Positions 11,401 to 23,400 of a DNA stretch of 64,000 nucleotides are shown one piece after another. Below the pieces are notes generated by a model. It saw only the letters and a list, made by a program, of their open reading frames with translations. It was not told where the DNA came from and made no database searches. Source of the DNA: Undaria pinnatifida (Eukaryota; Sar; Phaeophyceae; Laminariales; Alariaceae); contig JABAKD010000027.1 of the NCBI GenBank assembly GCA_012845835.1, positions 5,077,465 through 5,141,464 of the forward strand, given 5' to 3'. The translations under genes were made by a program, and so were the position numbers. Each line of letters begins with the position of its first letter. The first letter of the stretch is position 1.

Positions 11401-14400
11401 AGCTGAGGGGGCTACCGCAAAACGACTCTATCGTAGCATGCGTCCTCTAGCACCCCCACAACCATCTGCCCGATCGTTACGTTTTTTCATCTCACGAGTA
11501 ATGCCTGCTTCTCCAGCAGTGGCAGCAGCTCCGCGAGGCGGTTGGAAACGTCTGCGTTGAAGGCCGTGTGGGAGCGCTTCGATCGCCACCGCCTGGTGTA
11601 GAGTATGCGGTGCGGTGCACAGACAGGTAGCTTGTAAAAAACAAAGGGGGGGGTAAAATCGTTGCTCGGGGGAAGGAGTCCAGGGAAGAAGCGACGAAGG
11701 CGAATGGGGCACAAGGATGGGGAAGATTCTAACAGTTTGCTTCCGAGACATCAATGCTGACCACCTTTACTGGGTGTAGACTATTTATTGTACAGGGTTG
11801 AGCGCAGCGCTCGTCGCTGACCACGGCCAAAAATTCTTAGTGTCTTCCCAGGCAGTGACTCTGACGTTCTTGCTGAGTTACACCTTAATCGTGGGTTCGA
11901 TACAGTACAGTATATCAGGTACTTGAACACGATATAGGGCATCACGAAAGGCAGGCTCATATGTTTTACTGGAAACTATCCTGGAGCCGATATGCTGACG
12001 TTGTTGTACAGCGTCCCCTTTCCCAATTTATGAAACCCTGGCCGGGACAGTACCTCTTCAAATTTGGCGTTTACCGTGCTGTGTGCTGCACCGCACCTGA
12101 TGTCCCTTTTAAGAGCCTCGCGAATCAAATCCTCCACCTCGTAGACGAAGGATTGCTGAGTGGGTCGGTAGCAAATATCCTCCTGTATGCTTGTGTAACC
12201 TTGGGCAGGGGCCGGGTTCGCCGGGCTCGAAAAGAAAGAAGTCCTGAAACATTTTTTTTTTCAAGAGGAGACAGCATAGCGTGTTTGTATAGTATTCGTT
12301 GGGTTTCCACCCGTCTAAAGTGGCGTTTATACATTTAGGGACAAACGTAAATACGGAGAAGAATTCCAGCTGCCGCCACCCCTGAGTGGTTACGCGTAAT
12401 ACTGTTTTTTTTCCCGTAGTATTCATCATCCCTGAATACACAGTGAGACCGGATGAGGGAGTCGGTTTGGCCTAGCTAGATAAGAAAGGCGTCCTATAAT
12501 TTTCGCCGGGGAATAAACGCATAGCAGCAATGCTGTGTGCGAGGCACATTGAGGGGGACGGATTAGCCGGGCTCGGGAAAAAAAAAAATCTGGAACATTT
12601 GAGAGAGGAAATAAAACGGATCGCGAACAATAACCCTGGCTTGTGGTGTCCGTTAGCGGTGCCACCCAATGTGCAATGTAAGCGTTGGATTGGACGAGGA
12701 ACGATCACCCAAAAACTGAAGGTGTATGACGCCGATATTTGTTGTCCATCTCAAGAAGACATGCCATGTAAAACGATACATTGTTTTTCTGGGCGATGCT
12801 GCCACACGCAGTGTTGAGCGACTAGAGAGTTGACACGGCATCGCTAAAACATCCCGCGATGTTTACGTTAATAGGAGAACGTGCCGCGCGGGTACCACAG
12901 CAGCTTGGCCTTCGGCATGTGTCGACCCGCCCGCGCAGAGCCTACTGCTCGGAGCACCCGGCGGGCTGACCGAACATTAAATTTTGGACATATATTTTTC
13001 GCGCCGGGTACGTTACGTCTTCTTAGAGAAACAATGTGCAGAGCTAGCTGTTGGTCAGCCGCAAGCCAGGCACATATAACTGACTCGCCATGTCTAAATT
13101 TTGGACATATATTTTTCGCGCCGGGTATGTAACGTCTTCTTAGAGAAACATTGTGCAGAGCTAGCTGTTGGTCAGCCGCAAGCCAGGCACATGTAACTAA
13201 CTCGCCATGTCTTGGTGTCGACGAGATCGAGGTTGAGGTCGCACGGTCGAACATTCCGATGCAGACACGCCCACGCGTTTTCCTGGCTTGCCACCAAGGC
13301 AATATCCACGAGGGGACACCTATGTGAGAGGAGCGTGTTGGGGATAGGGATAGTAGTTTTTGGGTCAAAATGTTCCTGATTGCTGGGATTATTCAATTAA
13401 AGCAGCTAAGGAGCTAGCTACCCAGGGGAGCACAAACGAAAAACAAATCTCACCCTCGTTTTTTTGTTAAGGAACCAGACAGGGGGTACTAAAACCAAGG
13501 AAAAAAAAGGGAAAAAATATCATAAATCGTTGTTATTTTTTTCTCGATTCGCACAGAAATCGCATCCCTCCGATTGTTTTTAATTATTGCTGGCCTTTTC
13601 TATCTTCGTCGGACGAGTATTGTCCTGTTCTTGCTTGTTTGTGTGCTCTCCTAGAGCTAACCCAAGATCGTTCGTCGTTATCGTTTCAACTCCCATTCGT
13701 GCTTAACCCGTTTGGGACTTCAGCCGAAACTTCCGAATGATGTAATCGTAGCTGCTGGTGTTGGAGTTGTGTGCACTGCAACGCAGGAAGCTGCGAGGAA
13801 AAAAATGTGAGGCATGACGATACTCGGGTTGCCTTATTTTGTTTTTCTATTAATAGACGCTTGCCATGATTAGACTGCGCTCGTCGCGTTTTTGACCGTT
13901 CGTTTTTGGTCAAACGATCCCCAAAGGGTTATAATCCCGTTTCTTAACTACCATTCTCTGCTTCCGATATTTTATGAAATTATTCTAACAACGTCAGCTG
14001 TCGGTGTGAGTTCGACAAATTTAGGGTCGACACTCATTTTTGCGGGCTGCGTGATACATCGGCCGTCCGTTTTCAGCAAGTTTTCATGCGCCAGAACCTG
14101 ATATAAAATGGCATTGTATTGTAATACTTGCCATGCATAACCACGTGCTAGGTTGGTAAAACATCAATCGTCCGAATATATATATATATATTAATAGTAA
14201 CGAGAGCATTTTGTATATATATATATTCATCACACGTTTAGGCAATGGGATAGTTAGTTTCCTTGCCTCGCCAAGTTCACCTGAAACATGACGTCGAAAA
14301 AATCCCTTCGCGCAACCCGACCATCGTTTTTTTTTCATGCGATACAAACAGTCCAAAAACACACAAAGGTACTCGTAGAGTTATCATACCAACCGGTAGT

Positions 14401-17400
14401 TCCAGACTTGGAGGAGCTCAACCGGCGACGCGTTCTACGACATAGGTTTTACCACTTTTTTTCGTTCTGAAGGTTTCCTCGATTTTGGGAGCTCAAGACC
14501 TTTTTTATCCCCCAAAAAACTAATCTCGAAAGGAAAAAAAAAATAAAACCTGCTTTATCGCGGATGAACAATCCCATGGCCTAGAGACACAACGAGAAAT
14601 CATTAGAAGAAAAAAAAATGCCCTAATTGCCATGATTTTTTTGGGTTAAGGAGCCCCGTCATTCAGAAACGTTTGGTCCCCCAAAAAAAGTGCAGCCCCT
14701 AGTGGGTGACGCCTCTACCTTTATCATGGCGCGTGTCCACGACGACGCCAACGGAACACGACGACGCCAACTCCTCTTTTCATCGCGGCTATTATCTGCT
14801 GGAGCGCCTATCTGCCACCCACGCGTTGCCAAAAAAACAGGCTTTGCACGCCATGTATAGCTGCCAAAATATGATTTGGCCATCCATGATATACATATAT
14901 ATATATATCTGATAAGAGCCGAGAGACACGCCTTATTAGATACAACGAAAGTTGTACCAGGTAGCTAGTAACCCATAGCTTCATGATTTGTTTTTTTTTG
15001 TAACCCACAGCTGAAAGAGCCGAGGGACAAGACATTCCGTGACCCAAACCCTAACTCTGCACAACTAACCTCTACCCCTGAGCGCCTCGTCTGATTTATG
15101 ATATTTTGGCTAAGGGTCTTACGTAAAATGTGTTTGCAGCCTGTGGGTTACAAGTACGTAGGCGATTTCTCACCCTGTGGGTTAGTTTTGTGAGTTAGTT
15201 TGCACGAGCACAGCAAGCTGTTCGTCCGACTAATATCTAGCCATATGAAGCTCGGCTTGCGGTGTGTATATACATGTTTCGGTTTCTCTCCCTGTTTTTT
15301 GTTGCAGTTATATGTGCGGTGGGGAGGTCCCAATAGTGCCGGTATGTGCCAGTACACCGCACTATACAGGGCAACGGCACTGCTGAAAATAGGGTTACTA
15401 CTACTACACAGAGTACTGCCGAGCGATTTCACCGGTACTATGGAGGGAAGTTGACCTATTCAACCGGCCCTATAGAGAGAAGTGGCACTGTATCGGCAGT
15501 TTTCATTGCGTTTGGCATTGCATGCCCAAATGACCTTTTTGCCGTATTTGGAATGTGTTGTATCTGTCTTGTGGGTTATGACCACAGAGGTCGTCTATCT
15601 AGCAAGAGGCATCGGCACGGACACTGCTTGTGCTGGGTGTTGTTGGGTGGAAGATGTCAGTGTCATGTCAAGAACGCACATACATTATGTCGGGAGTTCG
15701 CCACTGTTTTTGCGTTATCTACCTGCTGTCGCGTGCGTTGAACCCCTCCCCCGTCGAAGGCTTCCAGATAGCAGTCGTTCGAGGCTCGCCGTAGCGCGTC
15801 AGCTCCTGCACCATGACATAAACGGTGTTCCCCTCGGGTACCGCGCGCCCGAGTACGATATAAACCTGTTTTATTGCAGGGAGATCACTAATCTCGTGGG
15901 ACAGTTTTTCAGTTTATGTGTTTTTTTTGCAGGGAGGTCAACAATCTCGTGGGACAGTTTTTCATTCAGTTTGTGTGTGTGTTTTTTGCAGGAAGGTCAA
16001 CAATCTCGTGGGACAGTTTTTCGTTCAGTTTTTGTGTTTTTTTTTGCAGGGAAGTCAACAATCTCGTGGGACAGTTTTCATTCAGTTTTGGTGTTTTTTT
16101 GTTGGTTATGCGTTGAGGTGACGTGGGAGAGTTTAAGTACTGCGGGAGAAGTTTGTGTGTGTTGGCTGGTTTTCATTGAGGTGTGGAAGGATATTTCAAA
16201 TGCCGTGGGCTCCTGCACCGTGACGTAAACTCCATTGCCTTCGGGCACCGCCCACACTCCCGAGCACGATTAAACCTGTTTGCCGGGAGGTTCTCGATTC
16301 CCGTGGGATGCTTTTTCTTGCGGTTTTCAAGTCCCGTGGGAGGGGCGTTCGGGGGGGGCTGGTTCTGCATAGAGGTTTGTCGAACTCACTCGCTGTGTTA
16401 CCGAGGGAGCTGAGACAAGAACAGTGTGCGTCTTGATTCTAGGACGTAGAATGTGAGCTCGTATAGCGCATGTTGCCAGGGCTTTCCGCTCGCACAACAC
16501 GTTGAGCACACCAGCGCTAGCACCGCGAGGTTTGAGAGGCCCTGGATCCCAACGGTTTACACAAAGGTCTTTTTTTCTACGCCAAAAAAGCATCAGTGTG
16601 TTTAAATAGTTGCAAACGGGTACATGATGCGATAGAGGCGGACCAACAATTGTTTTCGCCTTCTGAGGGTGGTTGCTTGATAAACTATTTTACCTAATGC
16701 CTCACCCCCAATAGAGTGAACTGAAATATCAACCCCATGAACAAACAGACAAGCCCATTTGGCCTGGGCATAAACAATGTTTCGTGCTGCCAAACAATTA
16801 GAACGGCATTTTTTACGACGGTTTGGGCTAAGGAGGGAGCTCCCCGTCGTTCGGAAAACATGTCGGACCAAGAATTGCAACCTCTACCGTAGCACGCGTC
16901 CAACGAATTCCCTGGAGGCATGGAATATCCTGTCCTAAAAATCCAGGGCCTTTCACGGGTCGGATCAGTGCCCGCGGGTCGGGCCGGGCCATGGTGATCC
17001 GACCCGACCCGTGAGATTTTCAACTCTTCCTGACCCGACCCGTGAACCATGACCAGCGAAAAGCCCTGGAAAAATCCAATGATTTTTTTCCGTGAGGACT
17101 GGTCGCGGTATGCATGCAGCCTCATCCGAGAGGTGTGCTTCCTTCTTGTCCCTAATCACCAAACGTAGATAGCGCACATATGATGGTTTCCTCGTTACCC
17201 CCGTGTATAGGAATATAGACCTATCAGTTCACTATCAGTAATATCTATAGTTGATTTGCAGTCGCTACGCATTGGGTGCACTTGAGTATATGATTCCAGA
17301 TGCGGAGAAAATACAACGTGCGGCTTGCTACTGCAAATACTTGTCCACGTACAGTAGTAAGTTGCCAGCAGTGTCCCCTCAAAAAAAGGGTGAACTTTTT

Positions 17401-20400
17401 AAACGGATGCAGCCAATGACGGCCATATCGTGACCCGTGATCATTCAATCCTTATGCATAGTCGCCTTGGTTGAGCCCGCACTCAACGCGGTCGTCTATC
17501 CCGGGCGAGACCCATCCTGCTTCGGGGCAGGAGACCTCGTCCAACCCAAGACTTAGCATTCAACGCTCGACGGTAGCTTTAAAGATTACCACGATATTTG
17601 GCGGCGCCGGCAACACCTGTTGTCGTTTTCGTCTCACCTTCCCCCCTTTCCGCCCTTCCAACCTTCCCCGCGACGAAAAAGCCTCCCCTCACCTCTGTTC
17701 TTTGGCCTGTCCGTCCGGGTGGGCGGCGATTCGCGCCTAAGTTCCCTTCCTTGGCCATGATGAGGTGCAGAATGTAGTTGTGCAGCAAAATCGCGTGCTC
17801 TTCGTCGTCTCCCGCCAGTATGTCCTAAAAACGATCAACAGCACAAACATCACATATCACACACCAGACTTGCAAATTATGTTTGTTCTTTTCTTCGAAT
17901 TCTTCCTCACGAAATCCCACCGCTGAAGAAACCTTTTTGCATTTTGAAAAGGAAAACATGGTTGTTGGAGGTTGACGCCTTGAGGCGAGATCAACCCCGA
18001 CCCTAACTCCAACCGCAACCCTAACCCTAACCCAAATGACCAAGGCGAGCAACAAGTGAGTGTGCCCCTCCCTAGGACTATGGCCATGCATGGCATGACT
18101 ATCCCCCCCCCCACGTACTGCAGTTCGTCCCGTACTAAGAGCTTCTGGCTAGTGCACCGTGCTAGTGCACCATGTGCAAGGGCTGCAACAACTTAGTGGT
18201 CTACCACTCTACGGAGGCCGCATGGAAAACGACGCATACGACACAACAACAGACAATTCAATAAGCCACATGCCTTAAGTCGTCATCCCTACTGCTGCTC
18301 GTTCCTCACAAGGGCTGCAGGCTAGTTCACCTCATGACATATTGCTACGCCAACCGCTACGACCTACCGCTCCGTAAAGCCAGCATAGAAAAGGACGCAA
18401 CTAATGACGGTAGAAGGCATGCCTCACAAACGTCAGCAAAATCAAAGCGGCGTCATCCCTATTGCGTTTTTTCATTCCTCACCAAGAGCTGCTGGCTGGT
18501 GCACCACATGTCGTCCACGCCTTCGAATATCTGCCAATCTTCGAGAAAGGGGAGCAGCCGCACGTAGTGGGCGCACTTCGGCACCGTGTTGATGCCCGGC
18601 GGGGGCTCCTGCGGGCACAGGTATCTGTTATCGCGGAACGACGCAAAGAATGTTCACACCTCGCGCAGATGAGATCCATGACACATTCATGGTTTGCCAT
18701 ATCCATGACACATTCAGTCTATGGTAGAGGCGACATCACCGTTTTGCCTTCTGAGGGTGATCGCTTGAGGAGCTCTATGCCTCACCGACGCATGCTGCGA
18801 CGGAGGTAGCGCGCTTTGGCTGAATGTTCTGTTGTTGTTGTTGCTGTTGTTGTTGCTGTTGTTGCTGCTGTTGTTGTTGTTGATTTTGTTGTTGTTGATT
18901 TTGTTGTTGTTGTTTTTGTTGTTTTTGTTGTTAACTGTTGTTGATGTTTCAGTTTTTGCCTCAGAGGGGTATTGTATGGGATAGAGATTCTCAAGCGCGA
19001 GGGGTAGTATTAGAAACAGAACATTGTGCTCGTCTACCGTGGCGTATGTTATGCCAAAAACTCATTTTCGAGTATACTTAAAAGCAAGCGACCTATTAAA
19101 CGAAAAAAAAACATGGCCTCGGCATACAAGAAGAAAGAAAAAGTCTTATTGAAACAAACAAAAATGGCATCGTATTGGAACAAACAAACCATTTTATTAG
19201 GTCGAGGGTTAGGTCGAGAAGCCTCCGTCGTTCAGAAAAAAACAAAAAAAAACCAAAGAAAAGTCCCCCCCCAAAAAATGCTGCCTGTATCGTAGCACGC
19301 GTCATGATTTGCCCTCCATGACACCTGCTACAATAGAGGTAAATCATTTTTCTTCTTCTGAAACGGTTTATGAATAAACGGGGGGGCTCTTTAGCCCAAA
19401 ATTGTCGGGAGTTCGTTCTTTTTTTTTAGGATGATGGAGGGAGGGGGTGGCAGGGGGGGGGGAAATGGGACAGGGAGATGTGACGGGGGTAACAGGGAGC
19501 AGGAGAGGGGGGCAGGCGGGAGAAGGGAGGGGGGGGGGGGGGGAGGGGGGAGTGAAGAGAAGGGGCGGGGAATCTACATGTGGGGTGTAGTTAGCATGCT
19601 GATTCACCACACCCAAGTTTTTTTTTAGCTAAAATAACTTGGAATTAGAGTACGATAATTTGCGTAGTTCTACAAGGGCTAACACGTGGCATTTTTCGTC
19701 CGATCTCTCTGACTCTCTCCCTCTTATTCTTTCTCTTGCGCACCCACCCACCCACCCACCCACCCGGGTCATCTCACCTGGTAAGAAGAACATCATTTCC
19801 AAACATGTCCGGCACAAAAAGCTGCACAGGGAGGACCTCCTCCGGAAGGTTGGTGGCCTCGTTCACCCTCTTCATCCACCGCGTTGCCGTCGCAACCAGA
19901 CCCGGAGGTTCCTGGTTACTCCCGGGGATTCTGCGGCACGGTACACGGTACACGGTACACGGTTCGGTTTTTGTTGCACAAACAACCATACGGTAGAACA
20001 AAACAGAAACAGATCAGGGGGTTATCTGCGTCAGGCACTGCAGGCCGCTTGCCTCCCAAACAAGTGTGTGTGTGCCCGTCTTAAGGAGTTGTATAAGTAA
20101 GAGTGGGTGCGTGCTGCGATCGACACGGCCAGCAAGTTTGGGCGTTTTTTTTTCGTTTTTGTCTCAGCAGCGGGGCGCTCCTTAACTGATGACACCGAGG
20201 CTACGGTAGGGAGGGGTCACTTCTGGGGGCCTCTGTTTTTCGGTGGGTCGGACACACTCCGCTCGAGTAACCCCCCTGTTCCTTCGCGGTCTTCTTAACC
20301 CCTTTACAACTGGAAACCCGTTTTTGGGGATAAAATTACTTGGGTTTAGTATAGGGAGGGGTTAGGGGCTCTAAAGGGGTAAAAGCTTTTGCGTTTTTGT

Positions 20401-23400
20401 TTCGTTTTGCGGTATCTCACCGCCACGGAAAGGTTAAGGTTAGATACCAACTGCGCCAATTTTTGTTCTCCTGGAGATTTTTTGTTGAGGTACAGAGTCA
20501 CTCCGTAAAAAGCAAAGATGTCAAGGAGACGGCACTTTGCCCCCCCTTGACGGACGGCACTTTTCCGATGATTTTCCTTCGCTGACACTAAAATCCTAGG
20601 TTTTGGTGTGTGACGATCTATTTTTCACCCTTGACCGCTGGTCGTTTTCCCTTGGCTGACCGTCTCCTGACGTCTTTGCTCAAAAGTGAGGTACAGAGTC
20701 ACTCGGGCGAGTGGCCCAGATCCGGAAGTGAAACGAAAAGGGTACCCCCCCCCCGACTGTCTAGCGTCGTGAGCTATGTAGTGTCGTGGGAACTTTAGCT
20801 TGAAGGACAAACATTATTGTGCCACTTGTCTGCCTAGTCAAATGGATTGCTCAGCTGGTTGCTTTCGCCTTTCGTTTCCTTACAACAACACCATTTTTCG
20901 GGTGAGGTGTTGTTGTTGTTGTTCTCACATTAACTCGCATAATCAAGTCCGTGGTCACGGGACATACTCCAGCCACTCTAGAGCTGAGGAACACCCCAGG
21001 GAAAAAGCCCCTCTGGAGCTGAGGAACACCCCAGGGAAAAAGCCCCTCTGGAGTTGAGGAACACCCCAGGGAAAAAGCCCCTCTGGAGCTGAGAAACACC
21101 CCAGGGAAAAAGCAAAAACAAACCAAAAGTGGTACACGCATATCATATCACGCCAGAAAAAAAAAAAGTGAAACCGGGAGTCAGCCTGCGACGTGCCGGG
21201 TCCATACTGGCACTTACGCCTCCCTATTGCTGTGTATAGTCACTCCAGTAAGGGGCCTCATACGTTAGTAGGTGCACTTCTGCCGTACCAGGCGTCAGTA
21301 ACATAGGTTACCCCCGTATGACTATTAGTATATCCACGTTTCAGGGGACCATCTGCTCGTATTATATTTTGAAATAAATTGTCTAAACACGTCAGCTGTG
21401 AGCTCGATAATTTTAGGGTCGATACTCATCTTTGAAGCTGCGTGATACACCTAATTTTGTGGCTACAATGGAGAAGTTAAACTAACACACGATGAAAACA
21501 GTTTGTAGCGCGGGACGTTGTTTCGCAGCAGTTCGTTTCTGATTACCACTTGGCGATTTCTGCGATTCTAGAGTTCGTCAGTCACACAACAACAACACGG
21601 TGAGACAGACACAGGCCAGGGGGGGCTGCTGAGTTCAACCAAGTCATATTGTCTCCAGAAACTAAACGTGACTCGGTGCAGCGGTGAAGGGTTTTTATAT
21701 GAAGTAAGGCTTTTTTTCGTATAACTAATAGATGCGCTCTACGATAGAGGCATGTAGCAACTTCTGGCCAAAAGCTTTTTCTGTTGGACGATTTTCCCCT
21801 CCTAGGGAAAGTTACACAAGCATCGACACCGTTGATATTTATCGCCATGACAAAGTGTTTTGCGACATTTTTCCTGCGGAGACCGTTGGGTTGGCAATCG
21901 GGTCAGCCCTATTATTTTTTTTCCCTTCTCTAGAGCTTGTGTTCGGGCGGGGTGGAAGATCTCCTCAAAAACGACGGAACGGCAGAAAATAAAGGGGCTA
22001 CAGCACCTCTATCGAGTCATGCATCAGTAAAGGGATTATGTTAAGGTATTAGTGGGGTATTAGTCCGTTTGACCACTTGCAAAAGGTTAACCAATAGCTT
22101 ACCCAAACTAAGCCTTATAACACTCTCCCCCCCCGAAACGGCGGGATAGCAGGTCGGCCGGATATACGGGCGGACCTTTCAATTATCCAAGCCGTTTCAT
22201 TTCCTGGGTATACCGGGGAGAGTATTTTTCAAGTTCGACAAGGGGAAAGTCTGAAAAAGTTTATTATGGTGGATGTGGGGCTTGAACCCACGACCAAAAA
22301 AAACCATGGTCTGTCGACGACGCCATTAGTTAAGGCATTAGTATAGTAGGGTATTAGTCCGTTTGACCACTTGCAAAAGGTTAACCAATGGCTTACCCAA
22401 ACTAAGCCTTACAACATAAACTGCAAGCTGTCAAGCCCTTAGGTCCCCTTTAAAACCGCAAACACAAAATACTCCATAGTACTATTAACAGTTTGTTGAA
22501 ACCTTTAAATTGAGGGGTTTGTTGAAAACTTTTATTAAATAGAGCATAATCCAGTTTTTTGGGAGAGAGTCTACTTGAAGTTAGTGTGTGATATATTTTA
22601 CGATCTACAAGGGCTCCGCATTTGTGCCGGCGATTCTGCAGTCGTTCGTTCGCGCAACAGCCACACGGAAAAAATAACACATGCCACGTACGGTAGGGAT
22701 GTACTGTTGAACCCGAACATGTTCAATCGCGGAGATCCTCACCTAGGGAGCTAGCTACCCAGCAAATTTAGATTCGATTGCTGGGTTAGAGCCACCCGCC
22801 CAAGTGACTCTATACCTAAATGAGAAAAAAAAAGGCGCTTTGTTTGGCGCGGCGTAGCTTCTACCATGCCAAGGCGGTTCTTATCGCAAACGAAGAATCA
22901 GTACGAAAGCTTACGACCACCAAGGAAAAGGGAAGGGTCAGTCGCGCGAATGACCCCGAGCCGCCACAGAAAAGGAGGTCCTGTAGATGACCCGACTACC
23001 GTAGCCACGGTCTGGGGTGAGGCATGGAGCTCCTCAAAAATCGGGGAGTCTCACAAAATGATGGCGTGCCGCTACCGTGGCACGCTTTGCAAACACACAC
23101 AGCTGCCGACGACGCCATGTGTTACAAGATAGGACCCTGATAACAGACACACCCGACCCTTCTTGCAGGTCTCTGCTCTAGGCAGGTTCCACGTTGGCCC
23201 CTCACTTGTCTTACAGAAGCTATCTAGTATTTTTCCCAGTAGCCACGGGCAGAACTGGTCGCTGTGGGCGATGCCAACCGTAGTATTCCCTTTTTCCTAT
23301 ACGCACACGCCATTAAATGCATGTGAAACCCTTTCTATCACAATACCCATATCACACAACCTAGACCTTAAGCCTTTGCTAGACTCCCAGGACAATACAA

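Noticed and set aside
12109-12441. 110-codon - strand ORF over exon 29
   Set aside because: It is in the wrong frame. The frame that matches the family (SFFSS...SIQEDICYRP) begins only at the TTTCAG acceptor and continues past this ORF's frame.
12868-12975. Possible extra CC2D2A exon (KAKLLWYPRGTF)
   Set aside because: It would fall between exons 28 and 29, where the family has no room for it, and no donor keeps phase.
15482-16228. 248-codon + strand ORF
   Set aside because: It runs antisense through exon 27 and through four 60-bp tandem repeats, and its repeated FSLCVFF pieces only reflect the repeat.
20982-21116. Possible CRISPR-like array
   Set aside because: Units are directly adjacent with no spacers, in a eukaryotic intron; it is a minisatellite.
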